A DNA stretch of 40,633 bases from Gammaproteobacteria bacterium (GCA_024275915.1 JAJRYG010000050.1:1-40633); one strand, 5' to 3'. Positions 1 to 10,680 are shown, numbered from the stretch's first letter. Program-made: numbers and translations. The notes: generated by a model not told the origin, from the letters alone.

Positions 1-131
1 CCATGAAGCCAGGCAGCATGTGGACACAATATGCCCCGTCCCTGCACTTCACAAGGTTGAATGTCGACGGCATCGAACCCATGATGTATGTGTCTGTCGG
101 ATACTTTAACAGAATGTTGAAAAAGTCCTGA
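1..131 (+). CDS. Possible C-terminal end of an unidentified protein (partial)
   Basis: Reading frame 3 is open from the left edge to a TGA at 129-131. The 42 visible codons contain the segment PSLHFTRLNVDG followed by MYVSVGYFNRMLKKS, which looks protein-like but which I do not recognise. An internal ATG at position 3 could be a start, but the frame may equally continue from beyond the window. The A/T-rich stretch at 132-218 before trxB fits an intergenic region. This is weak evidence resting only on an open frame of plausible composition. Confidence 0.25.
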   Translation, partial: MKPGSMWTQYAPSLHFTRLNVDGIEPMMYVSVGYFNRMLKKS

Positions 132-194
132 GCGGGATTTTTTCAATCTGGATAAAAAAACAAGGTTTCTCGTTTTTCCCACATTTTTCATTAA

Positions 195-1175
<981 letters not shown>

Positions 1176-1246
1176 CGAGGGACATGGGAGGCGTGACGAG
1201 AAGCCACCCGGTTCTGACTTTCCCCGTCACTCGTCCCTGATTCGGT

Positions 1247-2380
1247 ATGCAATACAGCATCCTTGGCAGTCTGGAGGAGATCCGCGCCTCTGACTGGAAC
1301 GCGCTTGTCCACCCCGACAACCCCTTTGCCCGCCACGAATTCCTCGTCGCCATGGAACGCCATGGCGCCGTGGGAGAGCGCTTTGGCTGGTACCCCCAGT
1401 ACCTCATTGCCCGTCGTGGAGGCCAGCTTGTGGGTGCGATCCCCATGTATCTGAAAGACAATTCCTATGGTGAGCTGGTGTTCGACTGGGCCTGGGCCGA
1501 TGCCTATCACCGCAGCGGCAAGGATTATTACCCGAAACTGGTGGTGGCCATCCCCTACACGCCGGTGACCGGCCAGCGGGTGCTGGCCCGCAGTGACGCA
1601 CACCACGAGGACATTACCCGGGGACTCATCGATGCCGCACTGGCGCATGCCCGGCAGCTGGGCGTGTCTTCACTGCACTGGCTGTTTACCGACGAGTTCG
1701 ATACCCGCCAGTTTCAGCAACACCCTGAATTCATGCTGCGCTTGGGTTGCCAGTTTCACTGGCACAACCAGGGCTATGCCGATTTCGATGATTATCTGGC
1801 TGTATTTACTTCCGCCAAGCGCAAGAAGATCCGTCAGGAACGTCGCCGGGTGCGGGAGCAGAACATCACCCTCGAGGTGCTGCACGGTGATGAAGTCAGT
1901 GATGAACAATGGGACGTCTACCACCGTTTCTATACCGATACGTTCGACCGCAAGAGTGGCTACCCCACCTTTTCAAAGCCGTTTTTCAAGGAAATTGCCC
2001 GTACCCTGCCTCGCAACGTGGTGCTGGTGCTGGCCAGCCATGATGGCCAGTATGTGGCCGGCGCCTTCAACATGCGTGGCAGCCAGAGCCTGTATGGCCG
2101 CCACTGGGGATGCAGCGCCGACTTCCACAGCCTGCACTTCGAAGCCTGCTATTACCAGGGGCTGGAATACTGCATCGAACAGGGGCTAAAACGTTTCGAG
2201 CCCGGTGCCCAGGGTGAGCACAAGATTGCCCGCGGCTTCCTGCCCGTCAAGACCTTCTCGGCGCACTGGATTGCCGATCCGCAATTCAGTCAGGCCATCG
2301 GACAGTTCCTTGCGCATGAAACCGGTGGCATGCAGGAGTACATCGACGAACTGGCCGAACACAGCCCCTTCCGGCAGTGA
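1247..2380 (+). CDS. GNAT/FemAB-like acyltransferase family protein (COG3146 type)
   Basis: The 377-residue protein resembles the COG3146/DUF482 family, described as GNAT-fold proteins distantly related to the FemAB peptidoglycan-bridge enzymes. Family-like features are the N-terminal segment with NPFARHEFL, a basic stretch SAKRKKIRQERRRV in the middle, the aromatic segment GRHWGC, and a C-terminal LKRFEPGAQGEHK motif followed by the conserved GFLP. The actual substrate is not known for most members, so a function in peptidoglycan or amino-acid acyl transfer is only inference. It lies 71 bp after trxB. There is no signal peptide, so it is probably cytosolic. Confidence 0.8.
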   Translation: MQYSILGSLEEIRASDWNALVHPDNPFARHEFLVAMERHGAVGERFGWYPQYLIARRGGQLVGAIPMYLKDNSYGELVFDWAWADAYHRSGKDYYPKLVVAIPYTPVTGQRVLARSDAHHEDITRGLIDAALAHARQLGVSSLHWLFTDEFDTRQFQQHPEFMLRLGCQFHWHNQGYADFDDYLAVFTSAKRKKIRQERRRVREQNITLEVLHGDEVSDEQWDVYHRFYTDTFDRKSGYPTFSKPFFKEIARTLPRNVVLVLASHDGQYVAGAFNMRGSQSLYGRHWGCSADFHSLHFEACYYQGLEYCIEQGLKRFEPGAQGEHKIARGFLPVKTFSAHWIADPQFSQAIGQFLAHETGGMQEYIDELAEHSPFRQ

Positions 2381-2406
2381 GATCTATCACCATGCTTATA
2401 AGATGA

Positions 2407-2457
2407 TTGTCGTAACGACAAAAAAAGCGCACCCCCGAGCCTTCGGTAACATATAAT
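2407..2457 (+). promoter_or_regulatory. Candidate promoter and operator before the methyltransferase gene
   Basis: A perfect -10 hexamer TATAAT lies at 2452-2457, 31 bp before the ATG at 2489. The matching -35 position (about 2429-2434) is poor. Upstream, at 2407-2421, is the odd palindrome TTGTCGT-A-ACGACAA (7-bp arms), which looks like an activator or repressor site and could compensate for the weak -35. Function is inferred. Confidence 0.35.
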
Positions 2458-2488
2458 CAGCTGACAATAACAACCGGATCCGTGTTCC

Positions 2489-3301
2489 ATGACAAACCAG
2501 AGCCAGAAAATCGAGGAGATGGATGTCTCCAGTCGCAAGGAATTCTACGACTACTATGCCGAGGAAAGCCTCTCCGAAGGTACCCTCAACCGTCTGCAGA
2601 ATATCAAGAACACGGTAACCCGCACGCTCGGCGACAAGGCCAGAGAAACCCTGGATGTGGTAGACATTGGCTGTGGTGCCGGCACCCTGAGCCGGCTCTG
2701 GGCCGAGGATGGCCATCGTGTCTTTGGCCTGGACATCAACCAGCCACTCATCGAGCTGGCCCAGCAGCGGGCAGATGAGGAAGGTTCGGACATCCAGTAC
2801 AGTGTTGGCACGGCCAACGACCTGCCCTGGGAATCGGCAAGCAAGGATGTCTGTCTGGTACCGGAACTGCTCGAGCATGTGACCGACTGGCAAACCTGCC
2901 TGGATGAATTTGCCCGCATTCTCAAGCCCGGTGGTGTGCTATATCTGAGCACCAACAATACCCTGTGTCCCATCCAGCAGGAATTTACCCTGCCCCTGTA
3001 CAGCTGGTACCCCGGTTTTGCCAAACGTTATTTCGAGAAGCTGGCCATGACCACCCATCCCCAGATTGCCGGCCATGCCACCTACCCGGCGGTCAACTGG
3101 TTTACCTTCTACTCGCTGCGAAAAGAATTCGCCAGGCGAGGCATGGACTCCATGGACCGTTTCGACATGATGGATGTGGATAATGGCAACAGCCTGAAAA
3201 AAATCATCATCCAGACGGTGCGTGCTGCCCCCCCCTTGCGTTTCATGGCCCATGTATTTACCCCCTACACCGCCATCATGGGGATCAAAAAAGCCACCTG
3301 A
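2489..3301 (+). CDS. Class I SAM-dependent methyltransferase, UbiG-like
   Basis: The 270-residue protein has the SAM-binding motif I VVDIGCGAGTLS (GCGAG at 61-65), the acidic motif II GLDIN, and the post-motif region ILKPGGVLYLSTNN typical of UbiG/Methyltransf_11 enzymes. The arrangement resembles ubiquinone-biosynthesis O-methyltransferases such as UbiG. It is not in a ubiquinone operon, and the C-terminal region with YPAVNWFTFYSLRKEF differs from classical UbiG, so the substrate remains open. It stands alone between the GNAT-like gene and aat and has its own likely promoter. Confidence 0.8.
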   Translation: MTNQSQKIEEMDVSSRKEFYDYYAEESLSEGTLNRLQNIKNTVTRTLGDKARETLDVVDIGCGAGTLSRLWAEDGHRVFGLDINQPLIELAQQRADEEGSDIQYSVGTANDLPWESASKDVCLVPELLEHVTDWQTCLDEFARILKPGGVLYLSTNNTLCPIQQEFTLPLYSWYPGFAKRYFEKLAMTTHPQIAGHATYPAVNWFTFYSLRKEFARRGMDSMDRFDMMDVDNGNSLKKIIIQTVRAAPPLRFMAHVFTPYTAIMGIKKAT

Positions 3302-3333
3302 TCCACCGCGGGATCCTGCCGCTTGTCGCGATC

Positions 3334-3353
3334 ATGCCAGCGCAGGCTGGCAT
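3334..3353. repeat. Short palindrome of dispersed-repeat type
   Basis: ATGCCAGC (3334-3341) and GCTGGCAT (3346-3353) form a perfect 8-bp stem with loop GCAG. The flank CTGGATGCCAGCCTGC, read on the minus strand, resembles the REP-like palindromes common between genes in gammaproteobacteria (from memory). It lies between the methyltransferase and aat and may act as a bidirectional transcript end. A degenerate relative may lie at 35130-35143. Confidence 0.5.
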
Positions 3354-3476
3354 CCAGGCAGGGCCGGGGTGTTGGGTAAAAGCGGTTCGCTGTTACCGAC
3401 CCCGGTACGTATTCTTGTATCTTTTATCTTGTCTCTGCCCTTTTACTCTGGCGCGATTCCCTATATCGTTAATCCC

Positions 3477-4229
3477 ATGACTGCACCCTACTGGCTGGAT
3501 CTGGCCAATCCGGAACTGTTTCCCGATGTGGCTCTGGCGCTGCGTGATCCCGATGGCTTGCTGGCGGTGGGTGGTGATCTTTCCGAAGCCCGTCTGCTTG
3601 CGGCCTATCGCAGGGGAATTTTCCCCTGGTACAGTGATGATCAACCCATTCTCTGGTGGTCACCGGATCCCCGTTTGGTGCTGTTTCCCGAGCGGCTGCA
3701 TATTTCCAGGAGCCTGAAAAAGACCCTGAAAAAGGCCCCGTTTGATCTCTCCATGGATCAGGCATTTGATCAGGTCATCCTGGCCTGCAGCGAGCCGAGG
3801 GCGGATCAACCGGGCACCTGGATCACCGAGGAAATGCGCCTGGCCTATGAGCGCTTGCATCAGGCCGGTCATGCGCACTCGGTCGAGTGCTGGCAGGACA
3901 ACAAACTGGTGGGTGGCCTGTATGGTATCGCCATCGGCAAGGTCTTTTTTGGCGAGTCCATGTTCAGCCGGGTAAACAATGCATCCAAGCTGGCCTTTGT
4001 GTCCCTGACCCGGCAACTTCAGCAATGGCAATTTGGCCTCATCGATTGCCAAGTGGAAAGTGCACATCTCAACAGCCTGGGTGCCAGCCCAATCCGGCGC
4101 AGTGAATTCATCCAGTACCTGAATGTATTTTGTGAAATAAAAACCCCGCCAACGACCTGGCAGTTTGATCCTGCCCTACTCGAACAGCTACAGAAAACCG
4201 GCGGCATACTTGACACCCTAACAGCATGA
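3477..4229 (+). CDS. aat: Leucyl/phenylalanyl-tRNA--protein transferase
   Basis: This enzyme transfers Leu or Phe from charged tRNA to proteins with N-terminal Lys or Arg, marking them for ClpS-ClpAP. The 250-residue reading begins at the ATG at 3477, which gives the family N-terminus with LANPELFPD. The frame is open further upstream, but that part has no family resemblance. Family motifs visible are DGLLAVGGDLS, AYRRGIFPWY, WWSPDPR, the middle block VGGLYGIAIGKVFFGESMF and the end region LIDCQ with HLNSLGA. It stands before bpt, and clpA and clpS follow within 4 kb. Confidence 0.96.
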   Translation: MTAPYWLDLANPELFPDVALALRDPDGLLAVGGDLSEARLLAAYRRGIFPWYSDDQPILWWSPDPRLVLFPERLHISRSLKKTLKKAPFDLSMDQAFDQVILACSEPRADQPGTWITEEMRLAYERLHQAGHAHSVECWQDNKLVGGLYGIAIGKVFFGESMFSRVNNASKLAFVSLTRQLQQWQFGLIDCQVESAHLNSLGASPIRRSEFIQYLNVFCEIKTPPTTWQFDPALLEQLQKTGGILDTLTA

Positions 4230-4250
4230 AAAATGAAAATCTTTCCAGTG

Positions 4251-4278
4251 TTGCATTCTCATTATTGCAACCTATAGT
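4251..4278 (+). promoter_or_regulatory. Candidate promoter for bpt
   Basis: TTGCAT (4251-4256) and TATAGT (4273-4278) are spaced by 16 bp, upstream of the ATG at 4310. The -10 overlaps the small palindrome CCTATA-gt-TATAGG. A start near 4285 would give a leader of about 25 nt. This rests on sequence match only. Confidence 0.45.
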
Positions 4279-4309
4279 TATAGGAAGATGACGCATTCTT
4301 GCTTATGTT

Positions 4310-5047
4310 ATGAATGACGAAACCTCACTTTTTGACACTATAGATCAGCTGCGTTTCTACGTCAGTCCGCCTCATCCCTGCAGTTATCTCGATACCAAGG
4401 AAGCCATTACCCTGTTTGTCGATCCTGAAGCCAGGATGGACATGTCCACCTATCAGCAGTTGTCCCGAGCAGGTTTTCGCCGCAGTGGCAACTTTGTCTA
4501 TCGACCCCATTGTGGCGACTGTCGCAGCTGTGTACCGGTGCGTCTGCCTGTGGCCGATTTCCAGGCCAGTCGCAGTCAGCGGCGCTGCTGGAACAGGAAC
4601 CGGGATCTGAGTCTGACGATCAGGCCGGCCAGCTATGAAGAAGATCACTATCTACTGTACCGTCGATACATGCTGTCCCGGCATCCCGGAGGTGGCATGG
4701 ACAAGGATGACCCGGAAGCCTACCAACGGGTGATGTTGGCCGAGTGGTCCGATACCCGCCTGTTTGAATTCCGCCGTGATGACAGGCTGATGGCCGTTGC
4801 CATCGTCGATGCAGCCGAAAACAGCCTGTCAGCGGTGTACACCTTTTTTGAGCCCGATGAGCCACAGCGCAGTCTTGGCGTGTATGCCGTGCTCAGCCAG
4901 CTCGAGCACGCCCGGCAGTCGGGCATCGACTGGCTCTACCTGGGCTACTGGAACCCCGATACACCGAAAATGGCCTACAAGAATGCTTACCAGCCGCTGC
5001 AATATTTCGATGGAAAAACATGGAGGGACCGCTCACCACTGGAATGA
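4310..5047 (+). CDS. bpt: Aspartate/glutamate leucyltransferase (bacterial ATE family)
   Basis: The 245-residue protein matches bacterial Bpt, which attaches Leu to proteins with N-terminal Asp or Glu for degradation through ClpS-ClpAP. It shows the N-terminal PHPCSYL segment (C24), the Cys cluster HCGDCRSC (C68, C71, C74) characteristic of the ATE N-domain, and the C-terminal signature LYLGYWN followed by MAYKNAYQPL. The length is normal. Together with aat, clpS and clpA nearby it forms a complete leucyl N-degron pathway. The gene is often labelled ate in older annotation. Confidence 0.95.
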   Translation: MNDETSLFDTIDQLRFYVSPPHPCSYLDTKEAITLFVDPEARMDMSTYQQLSRAGFRRSGNFVYRPHCGDCRSCVPVRLPVADFQASRSQRRCWNRNRDLSLTIRPASYEEDHYLLYRRYMLSRHPGGGMDKDDPEAYQRVMLAEWSDTRLFEFRRDDRLMAVAIVDAAENSLSAVYTFFEPDEPQRSLGVYAVLSQLEHARQSGIDWLYLGYWNPDTPKMAYKNAYQPLQYFDGKTWRDRSPLE

Positions 5048-5204
5048 TTTAAAAACCATAAAATAATCAATAACTTGGCATGAAAGATATATTAAAGCGG
5101 TGGGTTGTGAGGCCGATATTCAATATAAGTAATTCGTCTGAACTGCGTGCGGAAACAGACGTCTAACAGGGTAAGGACACTTTCAACCGTTTCAGGAGGA
5201 CGAC

Positions 5205-5441
5205 ATGCTGAGCTTCATCTATCAACTTGTGAACGAGTACGAACATGAACATGGTTTCCGGCCCAATGTGCTGTATCTCAACCGGGAACATTTTCATGAA
5301 CTGACCTCCCAGCTGGCCGAGATCCGCAATCTAGGCACCATCAGCCGCCTGCTGGGTATGGAGCTGGTGCTCGATACCGATGTGACTCACCCCCATGTAT
5401 GCTGGTCGGAAATCGACTGGCAACGGGCGATTGCCGTCTAA
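5205..5441 (+). CDS. Small conserved-looking hypothetical protein, 78 aa
   Basis: A very strong ribosome-binding site (AGGAGG, 5194-5199) precedes the ATG at 5205, and a strong intrinsic terminator follows 12 bp after the stop, so this is almost certainly expressed. The acidic, His-rich protein contains [20 protein letters not shown] and then HVCWSEIDW, with no membrane segment and no signal peptide. I do not recognise a family. Its place between bpt and infA does not reveal a role by itself. It has its own terminator, so it forms a separate transcript end from infA. Confidence 0.8.
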   Translation: MLSFIYQLVNEYEHEHGFRPNVLYLNREHFHELTSQLAEIRNLGTISRLLGMELVLDTDVTHPHVCWSEIDWQRAIAV

Positions 5442-5453
5442 TCCACCTCTCCG

Positions 5454-5477
5454 GGCCCGCCATTGGTGGGCCTTTTT
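5454..5477 (+). terminator. Intrinsic terminator after the 78-aa gene
   Basis: Stem GGCCCGCC (5454-5461) pairs with GGTGGGCC (5465-5472), with one G-U pair and loop ATT, followed by TTTTT. This is a textbook rho-independent terminator ending the bpt/78-aa transcript before infA. Confidence 0.85.
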
Positions 5478-5540
5478 GCCTGTTTGCTTGCCATTTTGGT
5501 GAAAAAGCACCGGTAACGGCCAAATTATCCCTTCTGGTTT

Positions 5541-5569
5541 TTGATAATCTGTGCGGATTCAGGCATTAT
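5541..5569 (+). promoter_or_regulatory. Candidate infA promoter
   Basis: TTGATA (5541-5546) and CATTAT (5564-5569) are separated by 17 bp, downstream of the preceding terminator and 52 bp before the infA ATG. It is a plausible sigma-70 site, by sequence match only. Confidence 0.4.
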
Positions 5570-5620
5570 TCGCGCTTGATTTTTCTAGTCTGCAAACAAC
5601 CTGTCGAGATAGATAACCGG

Positions 5621-5839
5621 ATGGCGAAAGAAGAGCACATTGAAATGGAAGGCACGGTCATCGAGACCATGCCCAATACCACGTTCCGGGTCGAACTGGA
5701 AAATGGCCATGTAGTCATTGCCCACATTTCGGGCAAAATGCGGAAACACTACATCCGCATCCTCACCGGTGACAAGGTCACCGTGCAACTCACTCCTTAC
5801 GATCTGAGCAAGGGACGCATCGTTTTCCGCGGCCGCTAA
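5621..5839 (+). CDS. infA: Translation initiation factor IF-1
   Basis: The 72-residue protein is an almost canonical IF-1: start [13 protein letters not shown]-fold core with [15 protein letters not shown], the [14 protein letters not shown] block that contacts 16S rRNA helix 44 in the A site, and the end [10 protein letters not shown]. The ATG at 5621 gives the standard length; a longer upstream opening of the frame has no family similarity. The ribosome-binding site is weak (AGATAACCGG). It is convergent with clpA, as in E. coli and Pseudomonas. Confidence 0.98.
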   Translation: MAKEEHIEMEGTVIETMPNTTFRVELENGHVVIAHISGKMRKHYIRILTGDKVTVQLTPYDLSKGRIVFRGR

Positions 5840-5852
5840 ATAGCGGTTCCAA

Positions 5853-6017
5853 CTACCAGATCAATTTGCGGGCAAGTAGTTTTTCATGAACACCGTCCCA
5901 GGCACGGAAGAATTCGGCATGACACGCCGTGAATACATCCCTGCAAGCTCGACAGTCGTAGTCGCTCCGGGCAAGCTGACGGTCATGCCAGGTTCTTCCG
6001 CACCCGCGACACAGCAA
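5853..6017 (-). CDS. Possible small zinc-ribbon protein downstream of clpA
   Basis: Just after the clpA stop, in another frame, an open stretch encodes LLCRGCGRTWH, then a basic spacer, YDCRACRDVF and a further Cys. This is two CxxC pairs separated by 15 residues, as in zinc ribbons. If a TTG at 6017 is used, the product has 54 residues with Cys at 3, 6, 22, 25 and 32. There is no ATG after the clpA stop and no clear ribosome-binding site, so it may be translated by coupling to clpA, be a remnant, or be chance. Its 3' end lies 13 bp from infA. Confidence 0.25.
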   Translation of the reverse strand: MLCRGCGRTWHDRQLARSDYDCRACRDVFTACHAEFFRAWDGVHEKLLARKLIW

Positions 6018-6024
6018 GGCCGTC

Positions 6025-8286
6025 TTACTGTGTCGCCACCTCGTTTTTCCCTTCCAGCTCGAAGTCCAGTTTTTCATCACTGACCGTGATGCGAATGCGG
6101 CCACCATCGGCCAGCTTGCCGAACAGCAGTTCTTCGGCCAGCGGCTTCTTGATGCTGTCCTGAATCAGGCGGGCCATGGGCCGGGCGCCCATGTCGGGAT
6201 CATAGCCGTGCATGGCCAGCCAGGTGCGGGCCTCGTCGTCCACTTCCAGGATCACGCCCTTCTCTTCCAGCTGCCCTTCAAGTTCGAACAGGAACTTGTC
6301 GACAACCTGGCTGATGTGCTCTGGTCCCAGCTGTTTGAACTGGATGATGCCGTCCAGGCGGTTGCGGAATTCAGGGGTGAACATTTTCTTGATGCTTTCC
6401 ATCGCGTCGGTGGAATGATCCTGCCGGGAGAAGCCGATAGAAGCTCGGCTGAGGCGATCAGCACCGGCATTGGTGGTCATGATCAGCACGATGTTGCGAA
6501 AATCGGCCTTGCGCCCGTTGTTGTCGGTCAGGGTGCCGTGATCCATCACCTGCAGCAGCAGGTTGAACACATCCGGATGGGCCTTTTCGATTTCATCCAG
6601 CAGCAACACGGCATGGGGATGCTTGTTGATCTCTTCGGTGAGCAGGCCGCCCTGATCGTAGCCCACGTAGCCAGGCGGGGCACCGATGAGACGGGACACC
6701 GTGTGGCGTTCCATGTACTCGGACATGTCGAAGCGGATCAGCTCGATGCCCATGGTACGGGCCAGCTGGCGGGTGACTTCGGTCTTGCCCACCCCGGTGG
6801 GGCCGGCAAACAGGAAAGAACCGATAGGTTTTTCGTCCACAGACAGCCCGGAGCGGGACAGCTTGATGGCCGCAGAAATGCTGGAAATGGCCTCGTCCTG
6901 GCCGTAGATCACCAGTTTCAGATCCCGTTCCATGTTGCGCAGCACGTCCATGTCGTCAGACGAGACGGTCTTGGGCGGAATACGGGCGATCTTGGCGACA
7001 ATGGCCTCGATGTCCTTGACGCCAATGGTCTTCTTGCGTTTGGACGGCACCTGCATGCGCTGGTTGGCGCCCGCCTCGTCGATGACGTCGATGGCCTTGT
7101 CGGGCAGATGGCGGTCGTTGATGTAGCGCTCGGCCAGCTCGGCGGCGTGCCGCAGGGCGTGGTGGGTGTAACGTACCTCGTGGTGCTCCTCGAAACGGCT
7201 CTTGAGGCCTTCGAGGATCTGCACGCATTCCTCGACGGTGGGTTCGGGTACGTCGATCTTCTGGAAGCGCCGTGACAGGGCGCGGTCTTTCTCGAAGATA
7301 CCGCGGTATTCCTGATAGGTGGTGGAACCGATGCACTTGAGTTCGCCAGTGGCCAGCACCGGCTTGATGAGATTGGAGGCGTCCATGGCCCCGCCCGAGG
7401 CGGCCCCGGCACCGATGATGGTGTGGATCTCGTCGATGAACAATATCGAATGGTCCAGCTTGTCCAGCTGCGCCAGCACGGCCTTGAGGCGTTTTTCGAA
7501 GTCGCCACGGTATTTGGTGCCGGCCAGCAGGGCGCCCAAGTCCAGGGAGTAGATGGTGTAGGGCGCCAGCACTTCCGGCACTTCCTCGTCGACGATCTTC
7601 TTGGCCAGACCTTCGGCCAAGGCGGTCTTGCCCACGCCGGCCTCACCAACGAACAGGGGGTTGTTCTTGCGGCGACGGCACAATACCTGAATGGTACGCT
7701 CGATTTCCGCCTTGCGGCCGATGAGCGGATCGATCTTGCCGGCCCGCGCCAGTTCGTTGAGGTTGCTGGTGTACTGGTCGAGGGGATTGTTGGCCGTGGA
7801 TTCGGCCTGTTCCTCGTCGTTTTCGCTCTGATGTTCGAGCTGTTCCTCGTCCCGGATCCGGGAGATGCCGTGGGAGATGTAGTTGATGACCTCCAGCCGT
7901 GAAATCCCCTGTTTCTTGAGGAAATACACGGCCTGGGATTCCTGCTCGCTGAAGATGGCCACCAGCACGTTGGCACCACTGACCTCCCGCTTGCCCGAGG
8001 ACTGCACATGGAAGACCGCACGCTGCAAAACGCGCTGGAATCCCAGGGTCGGCTGGGTTTCGCGATCGTCATCGTTGGGTAACAGGGGCGTGGTTTCATC
8101 GAGGAAAGTCACCAGCTCGCCACGTAATTCTTCCATGTCGGCACCGCAGGATTCGAGGATTTCGGCCGCCGAGGGGTTGTCCAGCAGGGCCAGCAACAGG
8201 TGTTCGACGGTCATGAACTCGTGCTGTTGTTCACGTGCATCCTTGAATGCCTGATTAAGGGCGCTTTCCAGTTCTTTGTTCAACAT
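6025..8286 (-). CDS. clpA: ATP-dependent Clp protease ATP-binding subunit ClpA
   Basis: ClpA is the hexameric AAA+ unfoldase that feeds substrates into ClpP. The 753-residue protein has the double Clp_N domain (from MLNKELE), then AAA-1 with Walker A GEAGVGKT (about 214-221) and Walker B ILFIDEIH, and AAA-2 with Walker A GPTGVGKT (about 495-502) and Walker [14 protein letters not shown]. The ClpP-docking loop reads IGF where E. coli ClpA has IGL. I chose the ATG at 8286, preceded by AAGGTGGA; the frame opens 16 codons further up without family resemblance. It lies 23 bp after clpS, so the two are probably cotranscribed. Confidence 0.97.
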   Translation of the reverse strand: MLNKELESALNQAFKDAREQQHEFMTVEHLLLALLDNPSAAEILESCGADMEELRGELVTFLDETTPLLPNDDDRETQPTLGFQRVLQRAVFHVQSSGKREVSGANVLVAIFSEQESQAVYFLKKQGISRLEVINYISHGISRIRDEEQLEHQSENDEEQAESTANNPLDQYTSNLNELARAGKIDPLIGRKAEIERTIQVLCRRRKNNPLFVGEAGVGKTALAEGLAKKIVDEEVPEVLAPYTIYSLDLGALLAGTKYRGDFEKRLKAVLAQLDKLDHSILFIDEIHTIIGAGAASGGAMDASNLIKPVLATGELKCIGSTTYQEYRGIFEKDRALSRRFQKIDVPEPTVEECVQILEGLKSRFEEHHEVRYTHHALRHAAELAERYINDRHLPDKAIDVIDEAGANQRMQVPSKRKKTIGVKDIEAIVAKIARIPPKTVSSDDMDVLRNMERDLKLVIYGQDEAISSISAAIKLSRSGLSVDEKPIGSFLFAGPTGVGKTEVTRQLARTMGIELIRFDMSEYMERHTVSRLIGAPPGYVGYDQGGLLTEEINKHPHAVLLLDEIEKAHPDVFNLLLQVMDHGTLTDNNGRKADFRNIVLIMTTNAGADRLSRASIGFSRQDHSTDAMESIKKMFTPEFRNRLDGIIQFKQLGPEHISQVVDKFLFELEGQLEEKGVILEVDDEARTWLAMHGYDPDMGARPMARLIQDSIKKPLAEELLFGKLADGGRIRITVSDEKLDFELEGKNEVATQ

Positions 8287-8309
8287 AATAATTCCACCTT
8301 CATACTTTT

Positions 8310-8636
8310 TCAGGAATCGACTTCCAGGGTGCACAGCAGAGGATGTTCGTTCTGCCTGGCATAGTCGTTGACCTGGGCTACCTTGGTTTCAGCAATGTCC
8401 CGTGGATAGAGGCCACAGATGCCCTTGCCCTTGGTATGTACATTCAACATGATATGAGTAGCCTGTTCACGATTCATGCCAAAAAATGCTTCCAGCACGT
8501 GTACAACAAATTCCATGGGGGTGTAATCGTCATTTATCAAGACAACTTTATACATGGGGGGACGTTTTGTTTTCGGTTTGGCCTCTTCGAGGAGCAAACT
8601 GTCGTCCGATTTTCCGGGTAAATATTTATCGCTCAT
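8310..8636 (-). CDS. clpS: ATP-dependent Clp protease adaptor ClpS
   Basis: ClpS binds N-degron residues (Leu, Phe, Trp, Tyr) and delivers proteins to ClpA. The 108-residue protein has a flexible N-terminal tail and then the core [17 protein letters not shown], whose NDDYT/MEFV region forms the N-end residue pocket. The [13 protein letters not shown] and DIAETKV blocks are also typical. It is the first gene of the clpS-clpA operon, divergent from the cold-shock gene. Aat and Bpt, which create its leucyl substrates, are encoded nearby. Confidence 0.97.
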   Translation of the reverse strand: MSDKYLPGKSDDSLLLEEAKPKTKRPPMYKVVLINDDYTPMEFVVHVLEAFFGMNREQATHIMLNVHTKGKGICGLYPRDIAETKVAQVNDYARQNEHPLLCTLEVDS

Positions 8637-8679
8637 ATTGGTAATTTTAGCTGATGGTTTATTTTATGCTTGTATGCTT

Positions 8680-8709
8680 ATATTGAGGTCTGTTTCACAT
8701 GCAAGTCAA
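8680..8709 (-). promoter_or_regulatory. Candidate clpS-clpA promoter
   Basis: On the minus strand TTGACT (8709-8704) and CAATAT (8685-8680) are spaced by 18 bp, about 44 bp ahead of the clpS ATG. The -35 is good and the -10 is moderate. Confidence 0.35.
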
Positions 8710-8753
8710 AAATTATTGTCTATATTTAGACGGTGTGAAGTGGTACAGGTTCC

Positions 8754-8777
8754 ACATTAAATATGTTTATTTAATGT
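8754..8777. repeat. Perfect 10-bp inverted repeat between clpS and the cold-shock gene
   Basis: ACATTAAATA (8754-8763), loop TGTT, then TATTTAATGT (8768-8777). The arms match exactly in an A/T-rich divergent intergenic region. It could be an operator shared by clpS and the cold-shock gene, or a structure in the cold-shock mRNA leader. A second, imperfect pair (AACCCCGTA near 8786 with TACGGGTT ending near 8817) follows. Confidence 0.5.
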
Positions 8778-8823
8778 CTTTGTTCAACCCCGTAAAGTTT
8801 AAATAATAATACGGGTTCGTAGT

Positions 8824-8844
8824 CTAGCATGACAAGGAGGCTAG
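8824..8844 (+). promoter_or_regulatory. Small hairpin presenting the cold-shock gene ribosome-binding site
   Basis: CTAGC (8824-8828) pairs with GCTAG (8840-8844), placing ACAAGGAG of the Shine-Dalgarno sequence (full AAGGAGG at 8834-8840) in the loop, 10 nt before the ATG. The stem is only 5 bp, so any thermosensor-like role is speculative. Confidence 0.3.
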
Positions 8845-8850
8845 GAAGGC

Positions 8851-9078
8851 ATGTCTACAGGTACAGTCAAGTGGTTCAGTAATGCAAAGGGTTACGGTTT
8901 CATTGCCCCTGAAGAAGGGGGTGATGACATCTTCGCCCATTTTTCCGCCATTTCGATGGAGGGGTATAAAACCCTGAAAAAAGGCCAGTGCGTGGAGTTC
9001 GAATGTACGCAGGGCCCCAAGGGTAAACATGCCACTGAAATCAAACTGGCATCACAACCCGACCTAACCGAGCATTAG
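8851..9078 (+). CDS. cspD: Cold-shock domain protein (CspD type)
   Basis: The 75-residue protein is a single cold-shock domain. It begins [18 protein letters not shown], with RNP1 (KGYGFI) and RNP2 (DIFAHFSAI, where CspA proteins have VFVHFS-like residues). It binds single-stranded nucleic acid. The symbol is given because this gene beside clpS-clpA is normally cspD, a stationary-phase replication inhibitor in E. coli. The assignment is by position and similarity, and CspD and other Csp paralogs are hard to separate from sequence alone. An AAGGAGG ribosome-binding site precedes it and a terminator follows it. Confidence 0.9.
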   Translation: MSTGTVKWFSNAKGYGFIAPEEGGDDIFAHFSAISMEGYKTLKKGQCVEFECTQGPKGKHATEIKLASQPDLTEH

Positions 9079-9095
9079 CTGTTCAGTTGCCGGAT

Positions 9096-9126
9096 TAAAA
9101 AAGCCCCGTTTTATCGGGGCTTTTTC
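9096..9126 (+). terminator. Intrinsic terminator after cspD
   Basis: A-tract, then GCCCCG, loop TTTTAT, CGGGGC and TTTTT. The A/T symmetry could let it work for the convergent icd transcript as well. Confidence 0.9.
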
Positions 9127-9203
9127 GTTGTTGCGGGTTTCTGGCGGCTCTGCTCGCTCCTCCATCCCTGGAATGAGTCAATCACGCCTCCCCTGTTTCA
9201 TTG

Positions 9204-10463
<1,260 letters not shown>

Positions 10464-10680
10464 GCAGGCTCCAAGAATATGGTTGAAATAAAAGCGGGAA
10501 TTGTAGCAGTTTTATGTCATTTTCGCCTGTTGGCCGGAAATTCGTCAGGGCAGACGCCTGCTCAGCCCGCAGCCGGTGTAAGTCATTGATATTCAGACAC
10601 CGTGAAGCCCCGGCCGCGGTTGCTCCGGGGAACATTCGTCCCGGCGGGATGGCCAGGGCGTGATCCAGATCAGGCCGGTT

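Noticed and set aside
6208-7275. 355-codon plus-strand open frame opposite clpA
   Set aside because: It is antisense to conserved ClpA AAA+ sequence, with composition dictated by clpA codon bias and no family motifs.
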